Positions 18,218 through 27,157 of a DNA stretch of 64,000 nt are shown in pieces. A program made the position numbers and the translations under genes. The stretch covers positions 1,606,001-1,670,000 of the forward strand of contig NZ_CP072141.1 of assembly GCF_019355555.1 (NCBI RefSeq). Direction: 5' to 3'. Each line of letters begins with the position of its first letter. Positions within the stretch are counted from its first letter, which is position 1. This stretch comes from Rhizobium sp. L51/94. GTDB lineage: Bacteria; Pseudomonadota; Alphaproteobacteria; Rhizobiales; Rhizobiaceae. The notes under the pieces were generated by a model, which was given only the letters and a program-made list of their open reading frames with translations, was not told the DNA's origin and did no database searches.

Positions 18218-19537
18218 ATGAGCAGCTTTAGGGCGCGTATGGCGCTGAAAGCCTATCGTCTCGGTGGCGTCGCGATCTCGCCACTGATGACGCCCTACCT
18301 TGCTCTGCGTGCGACCAACGGCAAGGAAGACAAGGCAAGGCGTGGCGAGCGCTTCGGCTATGCCAGCGCCAACCGGCCGCAGGGTCCTCTGATCTGGTTC
18401 CATGCCGCAAGCGTTGGCGAGACCTCGGCCGTCGTGCCACTGATCCGCGAAATCCGCCAGCGAAACATCCACGTGCTGTTGACGACAGGCACAATGACGT
18501 CGGCGCAGGTGACCCGCGAGCGTCTCGGCAATGATGTCATCCACCAGTATGTCCCGCTCGACCTGAAGCCTGCCGTCGCCCGCTTCCTCGACTACTGGCA
18601 GCCAGATTGCAGTATCATCGCCGAATCCGAGATCTGGCCGACGACGATCGGCGAACTCGTGGCGCGGCGTATCCCGCAGATCCTCGTCAATGCCCGCATG
18701 TCGGACAAGTCCTTCAGCCGCTGGCAGCGCCATCCGTCGCTGGCTGCAGCACTGCTGGAAAATATGGCGCTTGTTCTGGCGCAATCGGATGTCGATGCGG
18801 AGCGTTTTCGCGACCTCGGTGCGCTGCAGGTGAGCACCTCCGGCAACCTCAAGGTCGATACCGACGCACCGCCCTATGACGCGGCGGTGCTGGCCGATTA
18901 CATGCGGCAACTCGGCACCCGCAAGACCTGGGCTGCCGTCTCGACCTTTGAGGGCGAGGAGAATGCTGCCGCCGTCGTCCACCGCACCCTCAAGGCGCGC
19001 GACGATCTGCTGACGATCCTCGTCCCCCGCCATCCCGAACGCTGCGACGATATCGAGAAGATGCTGCTGGCACAGGGGCTGAAGGTCGCCCGCCGGACCC
19101 GCAACGATCCGCTGACTGCAGATGTCGACGTGTTCCTCGGCGACACCATCGGCGAAATGGGCCTTTACCTTCGGATGACCGAGGTGGCATTCGTCGGCCG
19201 CTCGCTGTTCGAGAACAAGGGTGGCCAGAACCCGATCGAACCGGCAATGATGGGCTGTGCGATCCTGACAGGCGGCCACGTGCAGAATTTTCGCGAGTCC
19301 TACCAGAGGCTTGCGCGCAGCGGCAGCGCCCGCATGGTCCGCGACACAGAAATGCTGGCCAAGGGCGTCCATTACCTTTTGACCAACGACACTGCCCGCG
19401 CCACCATGATCGAGGCCGGATTTACGGCGGTGCACGAGATGCGCGGCGCCCTGACGGCGACGATCAAGGGGCTGGAGCCCTATATCAATCCACTGACGCT
19501 GAAAGCCCGGCTGTTGCCGAAGGCCGCGCAGGCTTGA
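18218..19537 (+). CDS. waaA: 3-deoxy-D-manno-octulosonic acid (Kdo) transferase
   Basis: The 439-residue inner-membrane-associated glycosyltransferase adds Kdo from CMP-Kdo to lipid IVA in lipopolysaccharide assembly. It has an N-terminal hydrophobic stretch, the catalytic-base motif FHAASVGET near residue 63, TTGTMTSAQ, ESEIWP and the C-terminal nucleotide-binding region with VGRSLFENKGGQNPIEPAMMG. The ATG at 18218 follows the family start; the open frame extends 16 codons upstream. It heads a run with a HAD gene and lpxK. Confidence 0.95.
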   Translation: MSSFRARMALKAYRLGGVAISPLMTPYLALRATNGKEDKARRGERFGYASANRPQGPLIWFHAASVGETSAVVPLIREIRQRNIHVLLTTGTMTSAQVTRERLGNDVIHQYVPLDLKPAVARFLDYWQPDCSIIAESEIWPTTIGELVARRIPQILVNARMSDKSFSRWQRHPSLAAALLENMALVLAQSDVDAERFRDLGALQVSTSGNLKVDTDAPPYDAAVLADYMRQLGTRKTWAAVSTFEGEENAAAVVHRTLKARDDLLTILVPRHPERCDDIEKMLLAQGLKVARRTRNDPLTADVDVFLGDTIGEMGLYLRMTEVAFVGRSLFENKGGQNPIEPAMMGCAILTGGHVQNFRESYQRLARSGSARMVRDTEMLAKGVHYLLTNDTARATMIEAGFTAVHEMRGALTATIKGLEPYINPLTLKARLLPKAAQA

Positions 19538-19547
19538 GGACTTCCTG

Positions 19548-20279
19548 GTGACTGACGAACGACTGGCCGCCATCCGGGGCATCCTTTTCGACAAGGACGG
19601 CACGCTGCTCGACTACAACAAGAGCTGGTTGCCGGTGAACCGGCAACTGGCGAAGATCGCCGCCGGAGGCGAGGCGGCGCTGGCGGACCGGTTGCTGCTT
19701 GCCTGCGGCATGGACCCGGTGTCCGGCCACGTCGTTCCGGACAGCCTGCTGGCAGCCGGCAACACCCGCCAGATTGCCGAAGGGCTGGTCACTGCGGGCT
19801 CGACTCTCGACATCGATGATCTCACGCTCCAACTGGACGACCTGTTTTCAGGCGCCGCGCAGTTTGCCGTTCCGGTCACGGATCTCGGAGCCTTCTTCGG
19901 TCGCCTGAAGGCAAGGGGATACCGTCTCGGCGTCGCCTCCAGCGACAACCAGACTTCCATCCGCGAAACTGCCCGGCATTTCCGGTTTCTCGACTGCCTC
20001 GATTTCATTGCCGGCTATGACAGCGGGTTCGGCGTCAAGCCTGAGCCCGGCATGGTGCTTGGCTTCTGCGAGGCCACAGGCCTGTCTCCGGGCGATGTAG
20101 CCATGGTCGGCGATAACAATCACGATCTCCACATGGGACGTAACGCCAGCGTCGGGCTCACCATCGGCGTCCTGACCGGCACCGGTTCGCCGGAAAGCCT
20201 TGCCGCCGCCGCAGACTATTGCCTCGATGACATCACCGGGCTCGAGCCGCTTCTGCCCGACGCCCTGATGTTGCGCTAA
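19548..20279 (+). CDS. HAD-IA hydrolase, phosphoglycolate phosphatase-like
   Basis: The 243-residue protein starts at GTG, 10 bases after waaA. It has the nucleophile motif [10 protein letters not shown] near residue 14, [11 protein letters not shown] (motif II), the Lys of GVKPEPGMV (motif III) and [12 protein letters not shown] (motif IV). It resembles Gph-type phosphatases that recycle 2-phosphoglycolate. Because it sits between waaA and lpxK, a phosphatase step in LPS sugar supply such as Kdo 8-phosphate is another possibility, though that enzyme (KdsC) lacks a cap and is shorter. Confidence 0.85.
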   Translation: MTDERLAAIRGILFDKDGTLLDYNKSWLPVNRQLAKIAAGGEAALADRLLLACGMDPVSGHVVPDSLLAAGNTRQIAEGLVTAGSTLDIDDLTLQLDDLFSGAAQFAVPVTDLGAFFGRLKARGYRLGVASSDNQTSIRETARHFRFLDCLDFIAGYDSGFGVKPEPGMVLGFCEATGLSPGDVAMVGDNNHDLHMGRNASVGLTIGVLTGTGSPESLAAAADYCLDDITGLEPLLPDALMLR

Positions 20280-20337
20280 CTGCTTGCATTCAAGCGCAAA
20301 CTGCCGTCTCTTTGCCGATAATCGAACAGGGGATCAC

Positions 20338-21381
20338 ATGGTATCGGAAGCACCGCCATTCTGGTGGACGAAGCCCGATTGGCGCGCGCGCCTGCTCTGG
20401 CCGGTGTCGTACCTCTATGGCCGCATCGCCGGCAAGCGCATGGCCAATGGCCGGCGAGCTTCCGTTCCGGTTCCAGTCATCTGCGTCGGCAATTTCACGG
20501 TCGGGGGCGCCGGCAAGACGCCGACTGCGCTTGCTCTGGCCCGTCAGGCAAAGGAAAAGGGGCTGAAACCCGGTTTCCTCAGTCGTGGCTATGGCGGCTC
20601 GGCGCGTGGCATCACCGTCGTCGACCCGGATAAACACACGGCTGTGGTAGTCGGCGATGAGCCGCTGCTTCTTGCGCGCGAAGCCCTGACGGTGATTTCA
20701 CGGCGACGCATCGAAGGGGCCCGTCGCCTGGTCGAAGAGGGCGCCGATCTCATCATCATGGATGACGGCTTCCAGAGCGCCCAACTCGCCATCGACTATG
20801 CGCTGCTGGTGATCGATGCCAACAGCGGCATCGGTAACGGTCATATCGTACCCGGAGGACCGTTGCGCGCGCCCCTCGGCGAACAGCTCCGGCATACGTC
20901 CGGACTGCTCAAGGTTGGCAGCGGCAAGGCTGCCGATGCGGTGGTGCGGATGGCAGCTCGCGCCGGCAAGCCGTTTTTCACCGCCGTCCTGAAGGTGCGG
21001 GGGCAGGAGGGTCTGGCCGGCCAGAGCGTACTGGCCTTCGCCGGTATCGCCGACCCGCAGAAGTTTTTCCGTACCGTGGAATCCACCGGTGCCACAATCG
21101 TCGTCCATCGGCCTTTCGGCGACCACCAGCACCTCAGCGATGCGGCAATTGCCGATGTTCTCGACACGGCAAGACGCCACGACCTGAAGATCGTCACTAC
21201 CTCAAAGGATTATGTGCGTTTGCTTGGCAGACCGGGCGCTGCGCAACAACTGGTTGCCGAGAGCCTTGTCATCGAGGTTGAGATGACCTTTTCGGACCAC
21301 CGCGCTACGGATCTCATCATCGACAACGCCTTCGCAGCCTGCCGTAACCGGAGGCTCGCGAAAGGCACGTCCGGCACCTAG
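20338..21381 (+). CDS. lpxK: Tetraacyldisaccharide 4'-kinase
   Basis: This 347-residue enzyme phosphorylates the 4' position of the lipid A disaccharide, at the inner membrane. The P-loop is [10 protein letters not shown] near residue 57, and FLSRGYGG and MDDGFQS follow as expected. The N-terminal [23 protein letters not shown] helix is typical and supports the ATG at 20338. The gene lies 58 bases after the HAD gene and ends 2 bases before the convergent DUF2093 stop. Confidence 0.96.
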   Translation: MVSEAPPFWWTKPDWRARLLWPVSYLYGRIAGKRMANGRRASVPVPVICVGNFTVGGAGKTPTALALARQAKEKGLKPGFLSRGYGGSARGITVVDPDKHTAVVVGDEPLLLAREALTVISRRRIEGARRLVEEGADLIIMDDGFQSAQLAIDYALLVIDANSGIGNGHIVPGGPLRAPLGEQLRHTSGLLKVGSGKAADAVVRMAARAGKPFFTAVLKVRGQEGLAGQSVLAFAGIADPQKFFRTVESTGATIVVHRPFGDHQHLSDAAIADVLDTARRHDLKIVTTSKDYVRLLGRPGAAQQLVAESLVIEVEMTFSDHRATDLIIDNAFAACRNRRLAKGTSGT

Positions 21382-21383
21382 GG

Positions 21384-21614
21384 CTAGCGACGCTGGTTGG
21401 GCAGGATACCGGCGCGCTTGTCGGCCTCAAACGAGGCGATGGCGTCGGCATAGGGTTCCTGGCGGGCAACGCTCCAGTAGCGGAGTTCGTCAAGCGGAAT
21501 GCGCTGTCCGGTCATGGCGCAGATCACATGGGAGCCGGGCGCCAGCAGCTGGAAGTCGCCGTCGAGATAGCGCACCTTGGCTTCGCGGTTTCCGCTTCCC
21601 TCTAAAAGGTTCAT
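21384..21614 (-). CDS. DUF2093 domain protein
   Basis: A 76-residue soluble protein of the DUF2093 family, recognised by AKVRYLDGDFQLLAPGSHV and CAMTGQRIPLDELRYWSVARQEPYA in sequence order. Function is unknown. It lies 60 bases downstream of mutL on the same strand and may be cotranscribed with it. It is convergent with lpxK. Confidence 0.85.
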   Translation of the reverse strand: MNLLEGSGNREAKVRYLDGDFQLLAPGSHVICAMTGQRIPLDELRYWSVARQEPYADAIASFEADKRAGILPNQRR

Positions 21615-21674
21615 TTCCGTCGTTCTCCTGCCATCGCCTGCCTTAGCGCGGCGGCGGGCATATTTCCAGCTTTT

Positions 21675-23489
21675 TCAGCTCCGGCCGAACAGCCGCTCGA
21701 TATCGCTGAGCTTAAGCTCGATATAGGTCGGTCGCCCGTGGTTGCATTGGCCGGATCCGGGCGTTGCTTCCATCTGCCGCAACAGCGCGTTCATCTCCTC
21801 CGGGCGCAGTTGCCGTCCGGAACGCACCGAGCCATGACAGGCCATGGTCGCCGCGACATATTCCAGCTTTGCGCCCAGCAGCGATGACGTATCCCATTCG
21901 GCAATCTCGTCGGCGAGCTGGCGGATCATTCCCTGCGCATCGACCTCGCCCAGCATCGCCGGCGTTTCGCGCACTGCGATTGCTCCCGGTCCGAAGCGCT
22001 CGATGGCAAGTCCCAGATTGCCGAGGCTTTCGGCATGCACCATCAGCCGGTCGCAGTCCTCTTCCGGCAAGTCAATGATTTCGGGGATCAGCAGCACTTG
22101 AGACGGCATGCGCCTGGAATGCAGTGCCTTGCGCATTTCCTCGAAGACAAGCCGCTCATGGGCCGCATGCTGGTCGACGATGACCAGCCCGTCTTCCGTC
22201 TGGGCGACTATGTAGTTCGCATGGATCTGCGCCCGAGCCGCGCCGAGGCGGTGCTGTGGCTGCGGTGCATCCCGCTGGAGGCCGGCATGGCCTCTGTCTA
22301 CGCGCGCCGCCGGGGCCGATAGGTCGTCGAATGTTGCCTGCGCCGGCTCGCCGAAGCCGCCTGTCACCAACGTTGCATCGTATGGGCGCGATGGCGAAGT
22401 CTGTGGTGACCACGGTGTCGAAGGCGGGGAGGGGCGCCACGCCGCCTGGGCGCCGCCCCGGAAGGAGCGCAGCATGCCGTCGGCACCGGTGGTTGCGGCC
22501 CGGTCGCCATCGCGCGACAACGCCTCGCGAATGGACCCGACGATCAGTCCGCGCACGAGGCCGGGATCGCGGAACCGCACATCGGATTTCGCCGGGTGGA
22601 CGTTGACGTCGACAAGCGCCGGATCGATGCTGATCGACAGCACCGCCACCGGATAGCGCCCGGACGGAATTGTCTCGGCATAGGCGCCCCGGATCGCCGA
22701 GAGGATCTGCTTGTCCTGCACCGGTCGGCCATTGACGAAGGCGTACTGATGCGCCGCGTTGCCACGATTGAAGGTCGGTAAACCGGCATAGCCCTTCAGA
22801 CCGACGTCCTCGCGCTCGGCATCCAGCGCAATGGCATTGTGCTTGAAGTCCTCGCCGAGCACCTGAGCCATGCGCGCCAGCCTGTCGTCGCCGGTTGCGG
22901 CAAACTCCAGCGTCGAGCGGTCGGACCCCGAGAGCACGAAGCGCACATGCGGAAAAGCGATGGCCATCCGCTTCACGACTTCGGTGATAGCTGCTGCCTC
23001 GGCACGTTCCGTCTTCAGGAATTTCAGGCGGGCGGGTGTTGCGAAAAAAAGGTCGCGGACCTCGACGATGGTACCGGGATTGGCGGCTGCCGGCCGCAGG
23101 TGCAGCAGCCTGCCGCCGGCAACGGCGATTTCGGCACCGTCCGCGCCATCCGCCCTGCGGCTCGAAATCGACAAGCGCGCCACCGAGCCGATCGAGGGCA
23201 GCGCCTCGCCGCGAAAGCCGAGGGTGCGGATGTTGTCGAGCGTATCCGATATCTTCGAGGTGCAGTGTCGGCGCACGGCAAGTTCGAGATCGTCCCGGTC
23301 CATGCCGCTGCCGTTGTCGCTGACCCGCAGCAGTGCCTTGCCGCCACCGGCAGTTGCGATCTCGATACGCGTTGCACCGGCATCCAGTGCGTTTTCGATG
23401 AGTTCCTTGACCGCACTCGACGGCCGCTCGATGACTTCGCCGGCGGCGATCTGGTTGACCAGGGTTTCGGAAAGCTGCTTGATGTTCAT
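21675..23489 (-). CDS. mutL: DNA mismatch repair protein MutL
   Basis: The 604-residue protein couples mismatch recognition by MutS to strand incision. The N-terminal GHKL ATPase shows [18 protein letters not shown] and [16 protein letters not shown] Pro-rich linker covers about residues 330-410. The C-terminal dimerisation domain carries the endonuclease motif [13 protein letters not shown] near residue 435, so it is likely to be a nicking MutL, as expected for bacteria without MutH. The ATG at 23489 ([19 protein letters not shown]) is the family start. Confidence 0.97.
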   Translation of the reverse strand: MNIKQLSETLVNQIAAGEVIERPSSAVKELIENALDAGATRIEIATAGGGKALLRVSDNGSGMDRDDLELAVRRHCTSKISDTLDNIRTLGFRGEALPSIGSVARLSISSRRADGADGAEIAVAGGRLLHLRPAAANPGTIVEVRDLFFATPARLKFLKTERAEAAAITEVVKRMAIAFPHVRFVLSGSDRSTLEFAATGDDRLARMAQVLGEDFKHNAIALDAEREDVGLKGYAGLPTFNRGNAAHQYAFVNGRPVQDKQILSAIRGAYAETIPSGRYPVAVLSISIDPALVDVNVHPAKSDVRFRDPGLVRGLIVGSIREALSRDGDRAATTGADGMLRSFRGGAQAAWRPSPPSTPWSPQTSPSRPYDATLVTGGFGEPAQATFDDLSAPAARVDRGHAGLQRDAPQPQHRLGAARAQIHANYIVAQTEDGLVIVDQHAAHERLVFEEMRKALHSRRMPSQVLLIPEIIDLPEEDCDRLMVHAESLGNLGLAIERFGPGAIAVRETPAMLGEVDAQGMIRQLADEIAEWDTSSLLGAKLEYVAATMACHGSVRSGRQLRPEEMNALLRQMEATPGSGQCNHGRPTYIELKLSDIERLFGRS

Positions 23490-23822
23490 GGCAGCATTTT
23501 CCCGGATTCTTGACCCCGTGGAAAGGAGAAACTGTCCGCTCGGGGCGCCGTCCACCTTATTCCGCGACGCAACATGTTCGCTGCACCATTAATCGGACCT
23601 TAATACTAAAAAGGCAGATTTCCGTTATTGTTTGAAATGATTGCAGGCGGTGCATCGCACCTGATCTCGGCGCGTGATGGCCAGCTGGAAACCGTCACAT
23701 ATACTGGCCGGCATCCGTCTGTTTCAAACAGCTTGCCAGCATGCTTACCGCAATTCGGCGCCGGCCAGACCGTGCCCGCCTGAGGGCCTCTCAGTGATCG
23801 ATGCCATAGGGGAATCGGACGA
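23490..23822. other. Divergent promoter region between mutL and the PAS-receiver gene
   Basis: About 330 bases with a locally AT-rich patch (23580-23645) that should contain promoters for both genes. I see no coding signal, repeat or recognised operator. Confidence 0.4.
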
Positions 23823-25559
23823 ATGACTGCCGAGTTTGAGAAGGCAGTGCTCTCCGTCAATGACGATGCGCCTGCCGATGGCACGCTGCAGACGGCGCTT
23901 TTCGATGCGATTTGCGAGGGGCTGCAGTCCGCATTCTTCGTCTACGATAAAAACGACACGCTGCTCTTTGCCAGCCGCCAGGTTCTGAATTTCTACCCGA
24001 TTTCCGAGCACCTGTTGCGGCCGCAAACTCGACTGCGCGACTTCCTCGGTGCCGTCTTCGACACCGGTATCCGCCAGCGCGACATTGCCGGCAAGCGACC
24101 CGTTCCGAGCAGCCGCGAGGACTGGCTGTCTCAGACGATCGCCACCCACTGGCGCGAACGGTACGAATTCACCGAGCGCCATGGCGCCGATCGCTGGGTA
24201 CGCTTTACCAAGCGCCGGCTCTCCAGCGGCTACGGTGTCTGCATCATCACCGATATTTCCGAGACCCGTAAACGCGAGGAGCAGTGGCGGGCGGACCTCG
24301 AGCGCGTTCAGCTCACCGAGGATATCCTCGACAACCTGCCCTTTCCGCTGTTCGTCAAGGACAGGGACCTGACCTACGTCGCCGTCAACAAGGCGCTCTG
24401 CGACAAATATCAGAAGTCCGCCGACGAGATCCTCGGGCGCAAGAGCAGCGACCTGTTTTCCACCGATGTCGCCCAGCGGTTCGGCGAAAGCGACCAGCAC
24501 GTGATCGACACCGGTGACCTGTCGATTTCACGCCAGCGGCAGATCGACCGCAGCGGCATGGAGCGGGACATCGTCACGCGCAAGCTCCGGATCGGCAAGC
24601 CCGGCCGCTATTTTCTCGTCGCCACGATGCAGGATTTGCCGACCGACGGCGCCGATTTCGACGAGTTCGGCCTTGCGTCCGCCATCACCGAATCCGGTGA
24701 CCGCAGCTATCGGCGGGCCTATGTCCCGGTCGAGACCTTGCAGGCAGCCCTGCACAGACTGCCCGCCATGGAAACGTTCACCCCTGAAACGTTCAACGGT
24801 CAGAAGATACTCCTCGTTACCAACGATCTTGCGGCTGAATCGACAGCCCTGAAGATGCTTGCCAAATACGGGTTTGAGGCCTGCGTGGTGCGCAGTGAGG
24901 GCGAGGAGGCGGCATTTCTCGATTTTGCAAGCTCGCTCGGTGTTCGCATCGATCTGGTCGTCATCGACAACCAGATCGGCGTGCGCGGCATGGAACTGGC
25001 CGAACGCCAGAATATCCCGGCCCTCTGTCTCGACGGCGCGCAACTCGCCAACGAATTGACCTTCCGGATTGCCCGGTATTTCAACCGCAACATGCGCGGC
25101 CAGAGGCTCGCGCCGAAACATCCCGATGAAAAGATCTGGCCGATCTCGATCAGCACGGAAGACAACAGCTGCGAGATCCTGGTCGCTGAAGACAATGCCA
25201 TCAACAAGATCGTCTTTTCGCAGATCCTCGAAGGTCTCGGCTATAGCTACAAGATCGCTTCCACCGGCGATGAGGCGGTGAGGATGTGGACCGAATACCG
25301 TCCCCAGCTGATGCTGATGGACATCACGCTGCCCGGTCTCAACGGGTTCGAGGCAACCAGGCTGATCCGGCAGGTGGAAGCAGGTTCGGCCAGTCGAACG
25401 CCGATCGTCGGCGTCCTGACCCAGGCGCTCGACCAGGATCGCGATGCATGCTTTGCATCCGGCATGGACGACGTCATCCTGAAACCCGTGAGCCCCGACA
25501 TGCTGCAACTGGTGTTCCTCAAGCATCTCGGCAACGCACAGGCCCGCGAAACTGCTTAG
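23823..25559 (+). CDS. PAS-PAS-receiver signalling protein without kinase domain
   Basis: The 578-residue cytoplasmic protein has two PAS-like domains (about 25-145 and 162-272) and a degenerate receiver-like fold (327-425). A complete receiver follows (about 450-570), with acidic pair E456/D457, phosphoacceptor D500 in LMLMDITLPG, T533 and K554. There is no HisKA or HATPase segment between them, unlike hybrid histidine kinases, which it otherwise resembles. It is probably a sensory response regulator acting by protein contact. The GGDEF-EAL gene lies 88-112 bases downstream on the same strand, which suggests output through cyclic di-GMP. Confidence 0.85.
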   Translation: MTAEFEKAVLSVNDDAPADGTLQTALFDAICEGLQSAFFVYDKNDTLLFASRQVLNFYPISEHLLRPQTRLRDFLGAVFDTGIRQRDIAGKRPVPSSREDWLSQTIATHWRERYEFTERHGADRWVRFTKRRLSSGYGVCIITDISETRKREEQWRADLERVQLTEDILDNLPFPLFVKDRDLTYVAVNKALCDKYQKSADEILGRKSSDLFSTDVAQRFGESDQHVIDTGDLSISRQRQIDRSGMERDIVTRKLRIGKPGRYFLVATMQDLPTDGADFDEFGLASAITESGDRSYRRAYVPVETLQAALHRLPAMETFTPETFNGQKILLVTNDLAAESTALKMLAKYGFEACVVRSEGEEAAFLDFASSLGVRIDLVVIDNQIGVRGMELAERQNIPALCLDGAQLANELTFRIARYFNRNMRGQRLAPKHPDEKIWPISISTEDNSCEILVAEDNAINKIVFSQILEGLGYSYKIASTGDEAVRMWTEYRPQLMLMDITLPGLNGFEATRLIRQVEAGSASRTPIVGVLTQALDQDRDACFASGMDDVILKPVSPDMLQLVFLKHLGNAQARETA

Positions 25560-25670
25560 CGACAAGCGCGCGCAGCCTCTCCCGCCCGGTCTCGCCAGGG
25601 CGGCGCTATCCATTTTTTAAGACTTAGCCGGCATTCTGCCTCATGGGTGGGAGACGTGTCGGAATTGCAG

Positions 25671-27026
25671 ATGAAATCACCGGATTTGCCGCCCTTGCCC
25701 GTTAGCCAGACTGAGCTGCAGGCCATGGCATATACCGATCCGTTGACCGGGTTGGGCAATCGGTATCGCATGCGCGACCGCGTACGGCTGCTCGCGGAAG
25801 AGCGTGCCAGCGATCCTGCGCCCTTTACAATCGCCATTGCCAACCTGGATGCCTTCAAGCCGATCAACGACTTGTTCGGCGCAGAAGCCGGCGACGAAAT
25901 CCTCTGCCAGGTCGCCCACCGTCTCAAGGCATGCATTCCTGATGGCGCAACCGTGACCCGTCACGATGGCGACGAATTCGCCTTCGTCCTGCCGCTGGTG
26001 TTCGAGCGTGTCGGCGGCGAGAAATTCGGCCAGATGATTCGCGAGGTGCTTTCCGCGCCCTACGACCTCGGCGACCGCAATGTCCGACTCTCGGCGTCCT
26101 TCGGTCTTGCCATACACCCCTTTGCCGGCGACAACTTCGATGCCCTGCTGAAAAGCGCAGAGACCGCCCTTTACCGGTCGAAGCGTCGGGGTCGCGGCCA
26201 GATCACGGTCTATTCGAATGAAATCGCCGAAGAGATGAAGCGGGCGACGCAGCTGGAGCAGGCCCTGCGAAACGCCATAATCTCCGACGCCATCGATGTT
26301 CACTTCCAGCCGATCGTTTCGCTCGCCAACGACACCGTGGTCGGCTTCGAAGCGCTCGCCCGCTGGAGCGATCCGGATCTCGGCTTCGTTTCTCCGGCCG
26401 TCTTTGTGCCGCTGGCCGAGGAACGCGGCTTTATCGATGCTCTCTCCGAGACCTTGCTGCGCAAGGCTGCGGAGGCAGCACTCGCCTGGCCGCGCGAATT
26501 GTTCCTGTCGTTCAACCTGTCGTCGGCGCAGCTGATGGATCCGGGAACCAGCAGCAGCGTGCTGGCAATTCTTGCGCGCGTCGGCTTCGATCCACGACGG
26601 CTCGAGCTGGAAATCACCGAGACCGCAGTCATGACATCGGCCGAGACCGCCCACCAGATCATCACCGACCTGCGCGCCGCCGGCGTCCGCATCTCGCTCG
26701 ACGATTTCGGCACGGGTCAATCCAGCCTTGGCCGGCTGCGCGAGTTCATTTTTGACAAGGTCAAGATTGATCGCGCCTTCGTCTCGCGCATCAACAGCGA
26801 CCGCGCATCCGAACATATCATCAAGGCCATTCTCGCCATGTGCGAAGGGCTGGACCTCGAGGTGGTGGCCGAAGGCATCGAGGATAGCGACGAGGCCGAA
26901 AAGCTGCGCTCCCTCGGTTGCGGCATGGGGCAGGGCTATTTCTACGGCAGGCCCGTCGATGGCGCCTCCACGCTACGTTATCTGCACGAACGCTATTACG
27001 CTCTGAGCGATCACGCCAACGCCTGA
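25671..27026 (+). CDS. GGDEF-EAL cyclic di-GMP signalling protein
   Basis: This protein of about 451 residues has an N-terminal GGDEF domain (DPLTGLGNRYRM to the active-site loop HDGDEFAF, so DGDEF instead of GGDEF) and a C-terminal EAL domain. The EAL domain has the catalytic set: VGFEALARW, FNLSSAQL, EITETAVM, LDDFGTG, VKIDRAF, VVAEGIE and the terminal Gln in GMGQGYFYG. Phosphodiesterase activity is therefore likely; cyclase activity is possible. No membrane segment is present. Start is uncertain: GTG codons at 25647 and 25656 are in frame. Probably cotranscribed with the PAS-receiver gene. Confidence 0.93.
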   Translation: MKSPDLPPLPVSQTELQAMAYTDPLTGLGNRYRMRDRVRLLAEERASDPAPFTIAIANLDAFKPINDLFGAEAGDEILCQVAHRLKACIPDGATVTRHDGDEFAFVLPLVFERVGGEKFGQMIREVLSAPYDLGDRNVRLSASFGLAIHPFAGDNFDALLKSAETALYRSKRRGRGQITVYSNEIAEEMKRATQLEQALRNAIISDAIDVHFQPIVSLANDTVVGFEALARWSDPDLGFVSPAVFVPLAEERGFIDALSETLLRKAAEAALAWPRELFLSFNLSSAQLMDPGTSSSVLAILARVGFDPRRLELEITETAVMTSAETAHQIITDLRAAGVRISLDDFGTGQSSLGRLREFIFDKVKIDRAFVSRINSDRASEHIIKAILAMCEGLDLEVVAEGIEDSDEAEKLRSLGCGMGQGYFYGRPVDGASTLRYLHERYYALSDHANA

Positions 27027-27157
27027 CACTCCAGGGCGTCTGTTTCGATCGCGCCGCTGCGCGACCATCGCGCGCCGCCGATAGGCCTCGCATTCTGCAT
27101 CCAGCTCGGCAATGATGTCTGTCATGACGAACCCTTGGCATGCAGAGAACACATATC

